Positions 34,969 to 46,743 of a stretch of DNA of 64,000 nt are shown piece by piece (positions within the stretch are counted from its first letter, which is position 1; the number at the start of each line of letters is the position of its first letter). Origin of the DNA: Bidens hawaiensis. Its lineage: Eukaryota > Streptophyta > Magnoliopsida > Asterales > Asteraceae. The translations under genes were made by a program, and so were the position numbers. The stretch lies in assembly GCA_021521415.1 (NCBI GenBank), contig JAIQDT010000027.1, positions 4,735,001 through 4,799,000 on the forward strand, read 5' to 3'. The notes beneath the pieces are model-generated. The model was given only the letters and a program-made list of their open reading frames with translations, was not told where the DNA came from and ran no database searches.

Positions 34969-34975
34969 TATATAA
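34969..34975 (+). promoter_or_regulatory. TATA-like box after hairpin array
   Basis: TATATAA in 'cgtctatataaggttt', then a pyrimidine-rich leader-like stretch 'acctcttctcaaatactctctc'. This looks like the promoter part of an LTR read on the plus strand. No paired LTR was found. Confidence 0.4.
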
Positions 34976-35121
34976 GGTTTTTATGCCTTGAGTAATTTAA
35001 GTATTTTTTAAGCTATCACCTCGAACCTCTTCTCAAATACTCTCTCGATCAATACTTCGTGAATATTATTATTACTATCAATTATATACCTAAGATCATA
35101 TCATATAACTAGATCCATAGT

Positions 35122-38100
35122 CTAATCAATTGAATACGTATATGGATTGATTAGAACTGAGTGGTGAATTACAGCTTGAGTGTTCACTTTAACATCTGAA
35201 CATTGGATCTTTCTCGAATGTAAATCCTCTATGCCGTTTTGAGAGAACTTCACCAACCACATAGGATCATTCACACGTATCACATCATACTTCTCTTCTA
35301 CACGATCCAAATAGATACTCACCTCACCAGTCAACACCAAATATGACCAACAAAGGAAGTAAGGATGAAAATCATGTTCCATTGGGTATATCTCAAAGTA
35401 CGTCTCATCTCACTTTCAGGATGCCTTTGATTTCTTGACATAAACACTTTAGGTACGTAAGGTGTCCATTTCTTGAATCCCTTTTAGCTTCATTCACAAT
35501 AAATTCCAAAAATTTTTTAACATGACCACTTTTCGGCTTATATAGTAAGTCATAATGTGTACAAATGTCATAAACATCGAACCAAACTTTTAAGCACCAT
35601 AAAACTATTGAAGTATTGAAATCCGAATGGTCATCGTATAGCGATCTTTCGAATCTTACACAAGTAAGTTATATTTATACACTTCCCCATAGCCACATCT
35701 TTCTGATTTTTCTTATAATACTTTACCAGATTCAAATAAACTTGTTTAGGCTCAGCAGTTCGATCGGAACACCAATCCTTCATCTCTTCCTTAGTAAATT
35801 TCTTGGATTGCTTCAAAGAATCTGGTTCCATCTCAATCTCCTCATCTAATACCTCATCAAAGGCATTGAACTCCTCATATTCTCCAACATATTTGACAGA
35901 CACTGGTCTTTCATCAAACACAATGTATTGATTAAACCCGTCTTCATTAATACTTTTCTCAGCTATCTCTTTCTCAAAATCAAAAGTTTGATTGTCAACA
36001 GATACGTCTAGCATCTTTGCTAGCTCAGATCGATCAACTGGAATATAACCTTTTTCCAACTCTTCAATCGTATTTGAAACTCTATACTTCGAAGGCTCAA
36101 TATCTTCTAACTCTTCTAACGGTTTGTCAGTAGAAGTATCTTTAGTTTCAGTCTCTTGTTGTGGTTCATCAGTTTGAACATCACCACTAACAGAGTCAAA
36201 CTTCTTATCAGACTTATCAGACACAACACCAACACCACCAGGTGTATCATCAACGTAATATAAATCATCATAATTATTATCAAAATCACCAAAATCCAAT
36301 TTCTCTTCATCTTCTTTATCTTCTTCTTCTTCTTCATATTTTTTTCTTCTTTAACAGGTTCAATATGTTGTTCACTAGGTACCACCACTATTGGATCACT
36401 ATAATTCACAGGTTTATCCACCTGCATTACCACATCACTAGAACTCCCAGCCAGCACAGAGGCATCTTCTTTAATAACATCAACATCAATAAAGATCGGA
36501 TCTTCAATTTTTGACTTTCCCTTCTCGGCAGCTTTTTCATTAATATACTCCATACGAAATAAGCCTTTAGCCACACCAATATCCCCACCATAAACTCTTT
36601 CAAACATCGTGTCGTTAGCTTCAGCTCTATCAACTTCAGAGTTAAGTCGAATACCCAGCTTCTTCTCAAAAAAACAAATTATTTCATATGTTCAACCAAC
36701 AAGTTATCAAATAATTTTTTTTCTTTCACTTTCATCCAAACGCTTCTTGATTTTCACATTTTCAACTCACAACCTTTCATTATCTTCAGCCAAGCTTGTA
36801 ATTTGAACCTCCTGATTCTCAACCTTATATTTCAACCCATTAAATTCCAATCTTGTCGGACCATCCAACAATAAGCAAGCATCTATATAACTCCCCAAAG
36901 ATTGTTAAGCCACATTAGGATCAACTTTATGAGTATCCTCGTGAACAGGTTCTTCAACTGCAGTTGTAGAGCGCAGAATAAACTTTTAAGCTGTAGCTGT
37001 TTTCATAAGTTTATCAATAGCATCATCCAGACCTACTTCAAACGTAGGCGTCTTCTTAGCTTCAATATTTTGATCAACATTTGCAGGTTTAGGAGTCTTT
37101 TCAACCTCAATAGTATCCTCTGGCTCATCAACCAGACTAATATCAGATTTAGCCTTCTTATCCATATGTTTTACACATCTCTTCTTAGGCTGGCTAGTCT
37201 CAGGGACATCAGTTTCATCTTTATCACACTTCTTCTTAGTATGCCTCTCATTTTTCAACTCAAACATTGTAGGAGGATCAGCCCATATATTCTTCTTAAC
37301 CTCACTATCATACTCAGTTTCCTCTCCATCTAGATCAACATTTGGTTAAGCATCAACAACAAGTTGTTGTTGTGCAGCGGGAGCAGGAGGTATTATTGGC
37401 TCAGCTTTAACAACTAGGTTTCGTTTCTTCTTGGCCTTTTGTGATCCCTCAACCTCATCATCCTTTGTTTTCACAAACCAACGACTTACACCAATTGGCA
37501 CAAACCTCTGCATACGAACATGCTCATTTTCCCGTTCAGAATCACTACATCCTTCCTCCACTTGTTCTCAGTAGGTGCAACACAGTCAGGATCACGTAAA
37601 TGTCCAAATAGAGCCCTAAATACATGTATCTCCTCCTCAGATTTCTTAATGTATGATTTCAGCTTAGCACATCCTTTCACAGACATGTATGCAAGTTGCA
37701 ACCATTCACCATTCTTAACAACCTAAGGAAACTGATGATCTACGATTAACTGAATGAACCTCGAATACATTAACAATTTATTCCCAAAGTACCTCTTCAT
37801 ATGCTCGAATATAACTTTAGAGAACTTGTGCTTAAAGTTCAAGCAGAGAGCAGTCATCATGCACATTTGGTAGTCTAGAATCTCCTCATATCATCCATCC
37901 CGATGTCCCAAACAATGAACTATCACATGCACCATGAACTTGAATTATCATGACATTCCTGTCTTCAAGTATGCAAACCAATTCACTTCATTCTGGTAAC
38001 GACCATCCTTTCGTCTAGTGTAATAGGATCAGTCGACTCATCACGTATCACCAAAACATCACAATGTACTTTCTCAGACACGATTATCTCTTTCTTCTAA

Positions 38101-38186
38101 ACCACGGACTTGATACATTCTTCTTCAAGCATAGCGTTCCTCCATAATTCCTCCATGATCTCCTTAATGACTATGGTGTTAGCCAT
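35122..38186 (-). pseudogene. Unknown repeat-associated protein, copy 2 (broken)
   Basis: Minus-strand gene remnant starting at ATG 38186 (MANTIVIKEIMEELWRN). After a stop at 38097 it reads IIVSEKVHCDVLVIRDESTD, then KLLMYSRFIQLIVDHQF near 37760, then QLAYMSVKGCAKLKSYIKKS (37700). Acidic and Lys-rich linkers follow (37267-36986, 36607-36116), then a large acidic block (36299-35631) and the C-terminal block with VIRVNDPMWLVKFSQNGIED (35382-35122). Stops and frameshifts are common. Domain order matches copy 1 at 32912-34588, with which it is convergent. The gypsy element is inserted just upstream of its ATG. Function unknown. Confidence 0.6.
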
Positions 38187-38604
38187 AATCGCCTTTAAGA
38201 TCCTCGATCGAAGAAAGAATGACAATATATGTAACACCCCGTAACCGCAGCGGAAACGTACACGGGATGCAACAGACACATCTGATATCAACAGCATTGC
38301 TTATAAAGAAAATACCACTACATTAATTTATAACATATTACATTGTTGCGAGTTGCGTTACTGTCTAGGTGTCACACACATATATTACCAATAAGACATT
38401 AATATATATTCATTACAAAACATAGAGCAGCAAGCTTCCAACAGGTAGCACAGATAGTTAAGCACATATCAATCATTCCAACTTGGGCATACCTAGAAAA
38501 CATGTAAAGAAAACGGGTCAACTACGAATAGTTGGTGAGTTTCACTAATTTAAATAAACACTGACAAATCATTTTAATAATCATTTATTAACAATATAAT
38601 CATG

Positions 38605-38815
38605 CTGGGAACTATGTTACCCCAGAACATTTCCATTAACTTCCAGGGAACTATGTTACCCCAGAACAATAATAACCCCTGGGAACTATGTTACCCCAGA
38701 ACGATAATAACCCCTGGGAACTATGTTACCCCAGAACAATAATAACCCCTGGGAACTATGTTACCCCAGAACAATAATAACCCCTGGGAACTATGTTACC
38801 CCAGAACAATAACAC
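38605..38815. repeat. 35-bp palindromic tandem repeat, 6 copies
   Basis: Unit: CCTGGGAACTATGTTACC followed by CCAGAACAATAATAACC. The core is an imperfect inverted repeat (CTGGG.AAC / GTTACCCCAG). The first unit has a different spacer ('atttccattaactt'). Confidence 0.95.
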
Positions 38816-39551
38816 ATGATAAACATTTTGTATATTCTGTGCATCAGACCATATATATATAAATGTACAAGTATTTCCATACGATCGGTATGTACTTAAA
38901 TACTTAAATAAGACATGTTTTCCGCCCCGGGAAAATATAATTAAAACAATTCATTAAAAGGGGCTCGTGAAAACTCACCTTTTTGTGAGTCGGTGAGTAA
39001 TATAAGGAACAGCTACGTGCCTGGATCTGTAATATAATATCTAGTCGTTACTATATAATTCCCATAACTTAAATACGTATCAATCGGTACATCTGGGAAC
39101 ATTGTTAACCCAGTACTGTACTCGATTCGGGGACAATGTTAACCCCGTGACACTTCTAAGGACTCAGATTGTGACATTGCTTAGAGTTTGACAGTCAATT
39201 TAGTTAAAGTGATGAAATTATAGCTCGGTTTGACACCCCGTTTGGCCGTGGGGCCCGTTTCCGGTATTTCGGTGCCGGAAACGGTATAATCGGGTAAAAT
39301 TACTCAAATCATCCGAATTATTTTCGGATGATTTATTTTTACTTAATTTACTTAAATTTATGAAATAGTCCAGTTTTAGAGTTTTCATGTACCAGTCAGC
39401 TCGCTTATGCGAACTTTGCCGGTTTACACGTTTTAAGCTTTAAAAACTTGTTTTTATGTTCTTTTTAGCACAAATAATTACCCGATTAGTCTCGGGTCTT
39501 GAAATTTTGCACAAAACTTAATTTGACAGTAAGGAATTTTGTAAAAATTTT

Positions 39552-39850
39552 CCAGATTTATTTTCTTATATTTACATTTATTTATCTATTTTTAAATCTT
39601 ATTAAAACACTAAATATATCAAAAATACCAAAACAATTTAGAAAAATCCCAAATTTTTCTGGGATGATCTTTATCATCCTCATGACTTTCTGGAATTTTC
39701 CCAGATTTATTTTCCTATATTTACATTTATTTATCTATTTTTAAATCTTATTAAAATACTAAATATATCAAAAATACCAAAACACTTTAGAAAAATCCCA
39801 AATTTTTCTGGGATGGTCTCTATCATCCTCATAACTTCCTGGAATTTTTC
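39552..39850. repeat. 149-bp tandem duplication inside gypsy LTR
   Basis: The block beginning CCAGATTTATTTTC and ending TTTTTC before CCAGAATTT occurs twice in a row at 149-bp period. The same duplication is in the 5' LTR (about 48171-48470). The older LTRs at 1-2618 and 5184-8136 have a single copy, so the duplication arose in this sublineage. Confidence 0.88.
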
Positions 39851-41476
39851 CAGAATTTAAAACTCATTTTTTCAAGCCATTTTCACCCAAAACCGAGCTA
39901 GAAAGCCCTAGAACTCGTTTCACCGAAAAGCCTACTTAGACTTTTCCAACTGAGCTCAAATTTTGTGGGTGACTTTTATATGTTATAAAAAGCTTATCTT
40001 AAATTTTCCAGAATTTTTCATCATGTTTAGCTATTTTTCACTATTTTTGGCCAAAACCGAGCATTAAATTCACCAAATATTCATCTTTTATCCAAAAATT
40101 ACCAAAAATTCACAGATCTCATATTTTCATGTGTAGATCATCTCTGTGAAATTTCGTGACCCGACTCTAAGCACACAACAATCTGTCCATTTTTCATAAA
40201 CACACGAAAACCGAACTATTTTGTGTTTTCTAGCTTTAGATCGCAAGGATCTCGGTTTCTAGCCTTTGCTAGCCGCTAGATACAACACTTACAAGCACAT
40301 CAACACCACACCAAGCAAGTTATACCCACAATCAAGCCATTACTTTTCTAGTGTCGGTTAAAACATCAAAACAACGATTTTGACCGTAAAAATCCGTTCT
40401 CGACTCTTTCTACTCCTTTCTTGGACCAAGATCCCTTGTATAACATGTATACATCCCTTGATCATGCAAGAGTCGGTTCCATCTCGGGTTTTCACCCATC
40501 TTTCACATGAAAACTCATTTTCACAAGATTTTAACCGTAAAATTTCATTCTAAACTCTTTTAACTAATTACTTGGATCAAAATCCTTTGTATAACTTGTA
40601 TACATCCTTTGATCACACGAGAATCGGTTTCATCTCGGGTTTTCACCCATTTTTCACATGAAACCTCCTTTTCTCAAGATCATGAAGTTAGAAAACAAAA
40701 TTCAAGCTTAAAAACATATGTTATACCTTCAAATCTTGGTTAGAACTTGGGTTCTTTGGATTGAATGTTTGAAGGTTTGAAGGATTTGAGAGAGTTTGAG
40801 AGATTTTGTGATAGAAAAAAAAGAAAAATGAAAGATAATATGAACAAGGGGGGTGGCCGGCCATATGTGGGGGTGTGGGGGGGGCCCACATCTCAAATAT
40901 TGTCCACACATTTGGATTACGCAATCCGGATAATGTTGTGGATAATCTGGTTCAGTTCGTTTCTCGTTTAAACTCGTAATTCGGCTTGAAACGAGCCTAA
41001 AATGGTTGTTTTTCGGGTTAAAATAAAATTTATATAAAACTGATTTAAAAACTTTAAAAACTTAACCCATGACATTAAAACATCATATTATTAATAATTA
41101 CGCATCTTTTTCGGCTTGATTGATCGTCTCTTGCTTGGTTTGGTGTTAAAGGTTTCGTTTAGCGTACCGACGTACCATTAAATCGAAATCCTTTTTCTGT
41201 GCTATAATTTACTTATCCCGAAGCATTAATACTTCGTAAATATCACTAAACATTATATACTTCGTCTATAATGTAATTCCCGATTCGTTCGGGTTTCAAT
41301 AATCGTTCATTGGTTAATTGTAATTCCAATATGATTCACTATATAATTGAGTATGATTCATACTGTGAACCATATATATTCGTATCAATGTGCTATAACT
41401 CATATAATCAATATTAAATAACACGTAAATAGTATATTCCGGCTAGGGTATACCTGGAGTTGCCGGAATCGTTACA

Positions 41477-41489
41477 TTCTCCCCCCGTT
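41477..41489 (-). promoter_or_regulatory. Gypsy polypurine tract
   Basis: On the minus strand AACGGGGGGAGAA directly precedes the LTR start TGTAACG. It sets the element's orientation as minus. Confidence 0.92.
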
Positions 41490-41512
41490 ATAAAAATTTC
41501 GTCCTCGAAATT

Positions 41513-44500
41513 TTATGCGTCAACTACTTCCTTTTGAGGAAATAGGTGGGGGTATTTCTTCCGAAATTCATCCTTTCGTTCCCAAGTAAATTCTGGGCCT
41601 CGTTGCGAATTCCATCTAACTTTGACCAACGAGATCTTATTGTGTCTAAGTTGCTTGATCTTACCGTCCACTATTTCGATGGGCTCCTCTACGAAGTTGA
41701 GCCTATCACTTATTTGAACACCCTCTAAGGGTAACACCGATGTCTCATCCGCCAGACATCTTTTCAAATTCGACACATGAAACACGTTATGAACTGCACT
41801 TAGTTCCTCAGGCAGTTCTAGTCGGTAAGCTACCGGACCGATCTTTGCAGTAATGTTGAATGGTCCAATGTATCTAGGGGCCAACTTCCCCGCCTTTCCA
41901 AACCTGACCACTCCTTTCCAGGGTGATACTTTCAAATATACCTTTTCACCCTTCTCAAATGACAACGGTTTTCGACGGGTATCAGCATAACTCTTCTGCC
42001 GATCCCGCGCGGCTTTCAGGTTGTTCTTAATTTCAAGAATCTTGCTGGTCGTCTCCTGGACCAGATCCGATCTAATGATCTGCGGGTCACCCACTTCAGA
42101 CCAGCAAAGTGGTGATCGGCACTTCCGCCCATACAATGCTTCATAAGGTGCTGCCTTTATACTGCTGTGATAACTGTTATTATAGGAAAATTCAACGAGT
42201 GGGAGATGTTGATCCCAATTTCCCTTAAAGTCCAGTACGCAAGCACGAAGCAAATCCTCCAAAGTTTGAATGGTCCTCTCAGACTGACCATCGGTCTGAG
42301 GGTGGTAAGCTGTGCTTAGGTCAATACGTGTTCCCAATGCTTCTTGGACAGCTTGCCAAAGTTTGGAGGTGAAATGGCTATCCCTATCGGAGATGATCGA
42401 GATGGGGATGCCATGACGAGACACTATTTCATTTATATAAATTTGCGCAAGTCTCTCAGTGTTAAAAGTATTCCTAATTGGAATAAAATGTGCCGATTTG
42501 GTTAATCGATCCACGATTACCCAAATCGCATCATGACCTCGGGGTGTCTTGGGGAGGTGTGTCACAAAATCCATTGTGATCTGCTCCCACTTCCATTCCG
42601 GAATTTCCGGTTGTTGCAACATTCCCGAAGGTTTCTGGTGCTCCGCCTTAACCCTCGCACACGTCGTACACTTGCCGACGTATGTGGCTATATCCTTTTT
42701 CATTCCTGGCCACCAGTAAAATTCTTTCACATCCTTGTACATTTTATCTGATCCCGGATGTATGGAATATTTCGATTTATGTGCTTCATCCATGATCAAA
42801 TCACGAAGGTCATGGAGGGTCGGGATCCAAATCCGATTTTTGAAATAAAGAATTTCGTCCACACGCTGTTCGAAATTCTTCTCATTCCCGTAAAGTCCTT
42901 CTTTATCCAATTGGCCCTCTTTCAACGCCTCGTGTCGAGCGACTCGAATCAAATCTGAAAGGTTCGACTGGACTATCATCCCCAAAGCTCGCACACGTAG
43001 TGGCTTGACTCGATCCTTTCTACTCAAGGCATCGGCTACAACGTTAGCCTTGCCGGGGTGATATCGTATGTCACAGTCATAGTCACTCAGCAACTCGACC
43101 CATCTTCGTTGCCTCATATTCAGTTCTTTCTGATCGAATATGTGTTGCAAACTTTTATGATCAGTGAATATGGTGCACTTTGTACCGTAGAGATAGTGTC
43201 TCCAGATTTTAAGTGCAAAGATGACTGCTCCCAGTTCCAAGTCATGAGTAGTGTAGTTTTTCTCATGAACTTTTAACTGTCGAGACGCTTAGGCTATGAC
43301 CTTTTTATTTTGCATTAACACGCATCCTAACCCTCTACGGGATGCGTCACAATATACAACAAATCCATCGTCTCCGTCGGGGAGACTTAAGATTGGCGCT
43401 TGGCACAATCTTTGTTTTAGCGTTTGAAACGCCGTTTCCTGCTCTTCACCCCATTCATATTTCCGATCCTTTTGAGTCAGGAGGGTTAAAGGTTGGGCGA
43501 TGCTGGAAAAATTCTCTATAAATCGACGATAGTATCCAGCTAAGCCTAAGAATTGGCGGATTTCTTTCGGAGATTTAGGCGCTTGCCAATTCTTAATAGC
43601 TTCAACCTTACTCGGATCAACGTGTATTCCTTGGTGGTTTATAACATGACCGAGGAATTGCACCTCTTGTAACCAGAAGTTACACTTGGAGAATTTTGCA
43701 TATAACTTCTCCTGATCCAGGAGCTCTAAAACTAACTTTAAGTGTTGCTCGTGCTCCTCTTTACTCTTCGAGTATATCAAAATATCGTCAATAAATACAA
43801 TGACGAACTTGTCAAGATAGGGTTTACAGACTTGGTTCATGAGATCCATGAACACCGCTGGCGCATTTGTTAGCCCAAAAGGCATAACTAAAAATTCGTA
43901 GTGGCCGTAGCGAGTCCGAAACGCGGTTTTTGGGATATCGTCCTCTAGAATTCTAACTTGGTGGTATCCCGATCTAAGATCAATTTTTGAGAAATAGCTC
44001 GCACCTTGTAGTTGGTCGAACAAATCATCGATTCGGGGAAGAGGATATCTATTTTTGATGGTTAATTTGTTCAATTCCCTGTAGTCAATGCACATTCGAA
44101 GGCTTCCGTCCTTCTTTTTCACAAATAGTACAGGTGCACCCCACGGGGAATAACTGGGACGTATAAATCCCTTATCCAACAATTCCTGCAACTGGTTGGA
44201 TAGTTCTTGCATCTCGGACGGTGCAAGTCTGTAAGGGGCCTTAGCAACAGGGCCGGCTTGAGGTAACAGATCGATTCTGAATTCGACCTGTCGGGTTGGC
44301 GGTAATCCAGGAAGTTCCTCTGGAAAAACTTGTGGAAATTCGCGTACCACGGGAATATCGTCCACCCGTTTTTCCTCAGAATCAGCGGCCGTCAGGCTCG
44401 CTAGATACGCCACACATCCCTGACGTATATATTTCAACACCTTGAGGTGGGATATAAATGGTATCATGGTGCCGGATTTTTCTCCCTGCACTAATACCTC

Positions 44501-46210
44501 CTCGTCATCCGACACCCGGATCTTGACGGTTTTCTTTTCACAGTTTATTTCTACCCTATTACGAGCCAACCAATCCATTCCCACTATCACGTCAAAACTA
44601 CCCAATTCTACCGGTAACAAGTCAATCAGGAAGGATTGTTCGCTCAGAATAAAAGGGCAATTCCGAACAATCCGATTAACTATCATGGTTTTACCGTTAG
44701 CGACCTCTACGGTGTAGGGTTCTATGGTTTCACCAATAGGAAGGTTTGCTATCGAAAGGAACCTAACGGAGACAAAACTTCTATCGGCGCCTGTATCAAA
44801 TAATACAGAAGCGTAATGATCAGAGACGAGGAAGGTACCTGTCACTACGCTGGGGTCCTGGCGCGCCTCGTTCGCTCCCATCACAAATGCCCGGCCTCGC
44901 GCCGGATTGGACGCCGATGGCTGACCCGCGAGTTGTCTCCCGTTTCCTCCCTGATTCAGTTTCGGGCAGTTCCTTTTGAAGTGATCCGTGCTGCCGCATT
45001 CGTAGCAAGCACGGCTAGTGGTCACCATCTGGTTTCCTTGCGGGTTCTGCTGTCGGGCTGGTTGAGTTCTAAATGGTTGCACCCGAATAGGTTGCGGTTG
45101 ACGGTTCAGGTTGTTCAGATTTGTCTTACAATTTGGTGCGTAGTGTCCAACCCTGCCACACCGGTGGCACACCACCTCCTTGCACACGCCACTATGGTGG
45201 TAACCACATTTCCCACATTTAGGAAACGTTCCCCTCTGCGGTTCTTGCCTTCCGCCCGAACTAGTCATGGCATAGCTCTGGGCAGCGGGCCTAGCTCGTT
45301 TACCTTGCTGTTTCTCTCGGATCCTATTGTCATACGTACCTCGCTTTCCCCCAGCCGACTCTCCCGTCGTCTTTATCGATCCGCTCCTTAAGAAATCATA
45401 CGTGACAATACCAGCCTGTGTCACTGCACCCTCATACGTCTGGTGCCCTCCCGCGTTAACTATGCTCCTCACTACTGGAGTAAGTCCCCAAATATAACGT
45501 TCCACCCTCTTTGACTCTGGGGTGACCAACCACGGCACTAATCGTGACAGTTCATTAAACCGGTTGGTATATCCCAAGTGGTCCGCCCCATGCATCTCTA
45601 GGTTCCACAATTCATGTTCCAGTTTCTGCAATTCATTCTTTGGGCAGAAATGTTTCAAAACAAGATCCTTAAGCTCTGCCCAGGTCATGCGGTTTGTCGC
45701 CGCCTGACCTCGAGTCTGTACTATGGTGTTCCACCATGTCAAGGCATGGTCTGTGAACGTACAGGTGGCGTACTTAACGACACAATCCTCGGGACAGTTG
45801 CTGATATTTACCACTGATTCTATTTTCTCTAACCATTTCACTAACCCATTCGGTCCTTCCGACCCGTTAAATTCTAAAGGCTTGCATAACATAAAGTCCT
45901 TGATTGAACAACCCCTGGATGGTCCAGTGCGGTTGGTCTCTACAGTAGGGATAGGGCCATTACTGTCGGTAGCGACCACCGTAGGCGGTGCGTCAGTACT
46001 CGGCATAGTGTTGTCATTCCTTGGAGGATTAGCGTTTTGTTCCCCGTCATTATTTATGGGCGTTTGATTGCTCGGAGGGGTTGGATTGGTCGAGTTATTA
46101 ATACTGGCGGCGATGCGCGATACTATATCCGGTATCGCCGCCTCCAACTGTTGAGCAATCAAACGGCTCACATCTACTTCCGATATTTTCGTTGATCGTT
46201 TCGGTGCCAT
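41513..46210 (-). pseudogene. Gypsy gag-pol polyprotein with one in-frame stop
   Basis: A single frame of 1566 codons runs from ATG 46210 ([13 protein letters not shown]; an in-frame Met at 46249 lies in leader-like sequence). TAA at 43291-43289 (codon 974) interrupts it. Gag has the retrotransposon core with [13 protein letters not shown], a variant zinc region [12 protein letters not shown] with [14 protein letters not shown], and the classic knuckle [14 protein letters not shown] (about 401-414). Protease has [12 protein letters not shown] (Asp about 472). RT has [19 protein letters not shown] and FIDDIL (about 807). The stop falls in [16 protein letters not shown] at the RT-RNase H junction, where relatives have Tyr. 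RNase H has [11 protein letters not shown]. Integrase has the HHCC motif from HPGSDK with CTTC, then MDFVTHLP and [12 protein letters not shown]. The C-terminus has [12 protein letters not shown] and a chromodomain-like [15 protein letters not shown]. Parts downstream of the stop (41513-43288) stay open for 592 codons. Confidence 0.94.
43289..46210 (-). CDS. Gypsy gag-protease-RT, open part
   Basis: Uninterrupted from ATG 46210 to TAA 43289. It would yield Gag, protease and most of RT but no RNase H or integrase. All RT motifs up to the connection are intact. A product of this length could supply particles and protease but not complete a transposition cycle by itself. Confidence 0.85.
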   Translation of the reverse strand: MAPKRSTKISEVDVSRLIAQQLEAAIPDIVSRIAASINNSTNPTPPSNQTPINNDGEQNANPPRNDNTMPSTDAPPTVVATDSNGPIPTVETNRTGPSRGCSIKDFMLCKPLEFNGSEGPNGLVKWLEKIESVVNISNCPEDCVVKYATCTFTDHALTWWNTIVQTRGQAATNRMTWAELKDLVLKHFCPKNELQKLEHELWNLEMHGADHLGYTNRFNELSRLVPWLVTPESKRVERYIWGLTPVVRSIVNAGGHQTYEGAVTQAGIVTYDFLRSGSIKTTGESAGGKRGTYDNRIREKQQGKRARPAAQSYAMTSSGGRQEPQRGTFPKCGKCGYHHSGVCKEVVCHRCGRVGHYAPNCKTNLNNLNRQPQPIRVQPFRTQPARQQNPQGNQMVTTSRACYECGSTDHFKRNCPKLNQGGNGRQLAGQPSASNPARGRAFVMGANEARQDPSVVTGTFLVSDHYASVLFDTGADRSFVSVRFLSIANLPIGETIEPYTVEVANGKTMIVNRIVRNCPFILSEQSFLIDLLPVELGSFDVIVGMDWLARNRVEINCEKKTVKIRVSDDEEVLVQGEKSGTMIPFISHLKVLKYIRQGCVAYLASLTAADSEEKRVDDIPVVREFPQVFPEELPGLPPTRQVEFRIDLLPQAGPVAKAPYRLAPSEMQELSNQLQELLDKGFIRPSYSPWGAPVLFVKKKDGSLRMCIDYRELNKLTIKNRYPLPRIDDLFDQLQGASYFSKIDLRSGYHQVRILEDDIPKTAFRTRYGHYEFLVMPFGLTNAPAVFMDLMNQVCKPYLDKFVIVFIDDILIYSKSKEEHEQHLKLVLELLDQEKLYAKFSKCNFWLQEVQFLGHVINHQGIHVDPSKVEAIKNWQAPKSPKEIRQFLGLAGYYRRFIENFSSIAQPLTLLTQKDRKYEWGEEQETAFQTLKQRLCQAPILSLPDGDDGFVVYCDASRRGLGCVLMQNKKVIA

Positions 46211-46743
46211 TCTACACAACATCAAGGAAACACATATAATTAATACCATTCCAAATTATGAAACACAAACACATTCCATACATTAATAAACATTAGTACA
46301 TATTACACAAACATCCATTTACATACTTCCCAGTCATCATTACACAACTAAGTTTTAATACAAAGGGCCTATGTTGGTATCATCCTCGACATAACCCGCA
46401 ATGGGTCAGTGCTTGAATGATACCCAAAAGTATCGATAATGATATGCCCTACAAGAGACCCCCTATGGGCCAGTGGTTGTACTATAACTAAACAAGATTC
46501 ACTCCGTGTTAGTATCACCACTAACTACTTACACGGAGTATCAAAAAGCGGTTCAAGATTCTACCATCCAACACATCTACACATGGTGGTAAACCAACCC
46601 CACCAACACCGCCACCAGCACCACCAACACCGCCATCATAACCCGCATTCGGGTTTCCATCTGGTCGATCAACCAGTGGGAGTATGAGCACTCCCTTTTT
46701 AACTGGTTAATAGCATACTGGTGGTCCAGTATGCTGTCCCCGA
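46211..46743 (-). other. Gypsy leader with hairpin in the primer-site position
   Basis: About 530 bp between 5' LTR and gag. Next to the LTR lies a perfect 10-bp inverted repeat AGCATACTGG/CCAGTATGCT with loop TGGT (46712-46735). I do not find the usual TGGTATCAGAGC primer site. Further features are a 'ccaccaacaccgcca' repeat (46598-46635) and 'acccgcattcgggt' (46640). Confidence 0.7.

Larger units (their letters stand above)
38230..41476 (-). repeat. Gypsy 3' LTR
   Basis: In plus reading it starts TGTAACACC and ends GGAATCGTTACA. It holds six copies of the CTGGGAAC...GTTACCCCAG block, a 149-bp tandem duplication, and a second diverged duplication around 40378-40685. Frames such as 40721-40924 are LTR sequence. 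Confidence 0.95.

Noticed and set aside
36902..37333. 143-codon plus-strand open frame, hydrophobic
   Set aside because: Opposite strand of the Lys/Glu-rich linkers of unknown protein copy 2; Lys/Glu codons read backwards give Phe/Leu-rich peptides.
38605..38815. Possible CRISPR-like array (35-bp units)
   Set aside because: Units are directly adjacent with no unique spacers, inside an LTR of a plant retrotransposon.
44816..45391. 191-codon plus-strand open frame
   Set aside because: It is antisense to the gypsy gag zinc-knuckle region, whose minus-strand frame has clear domains.
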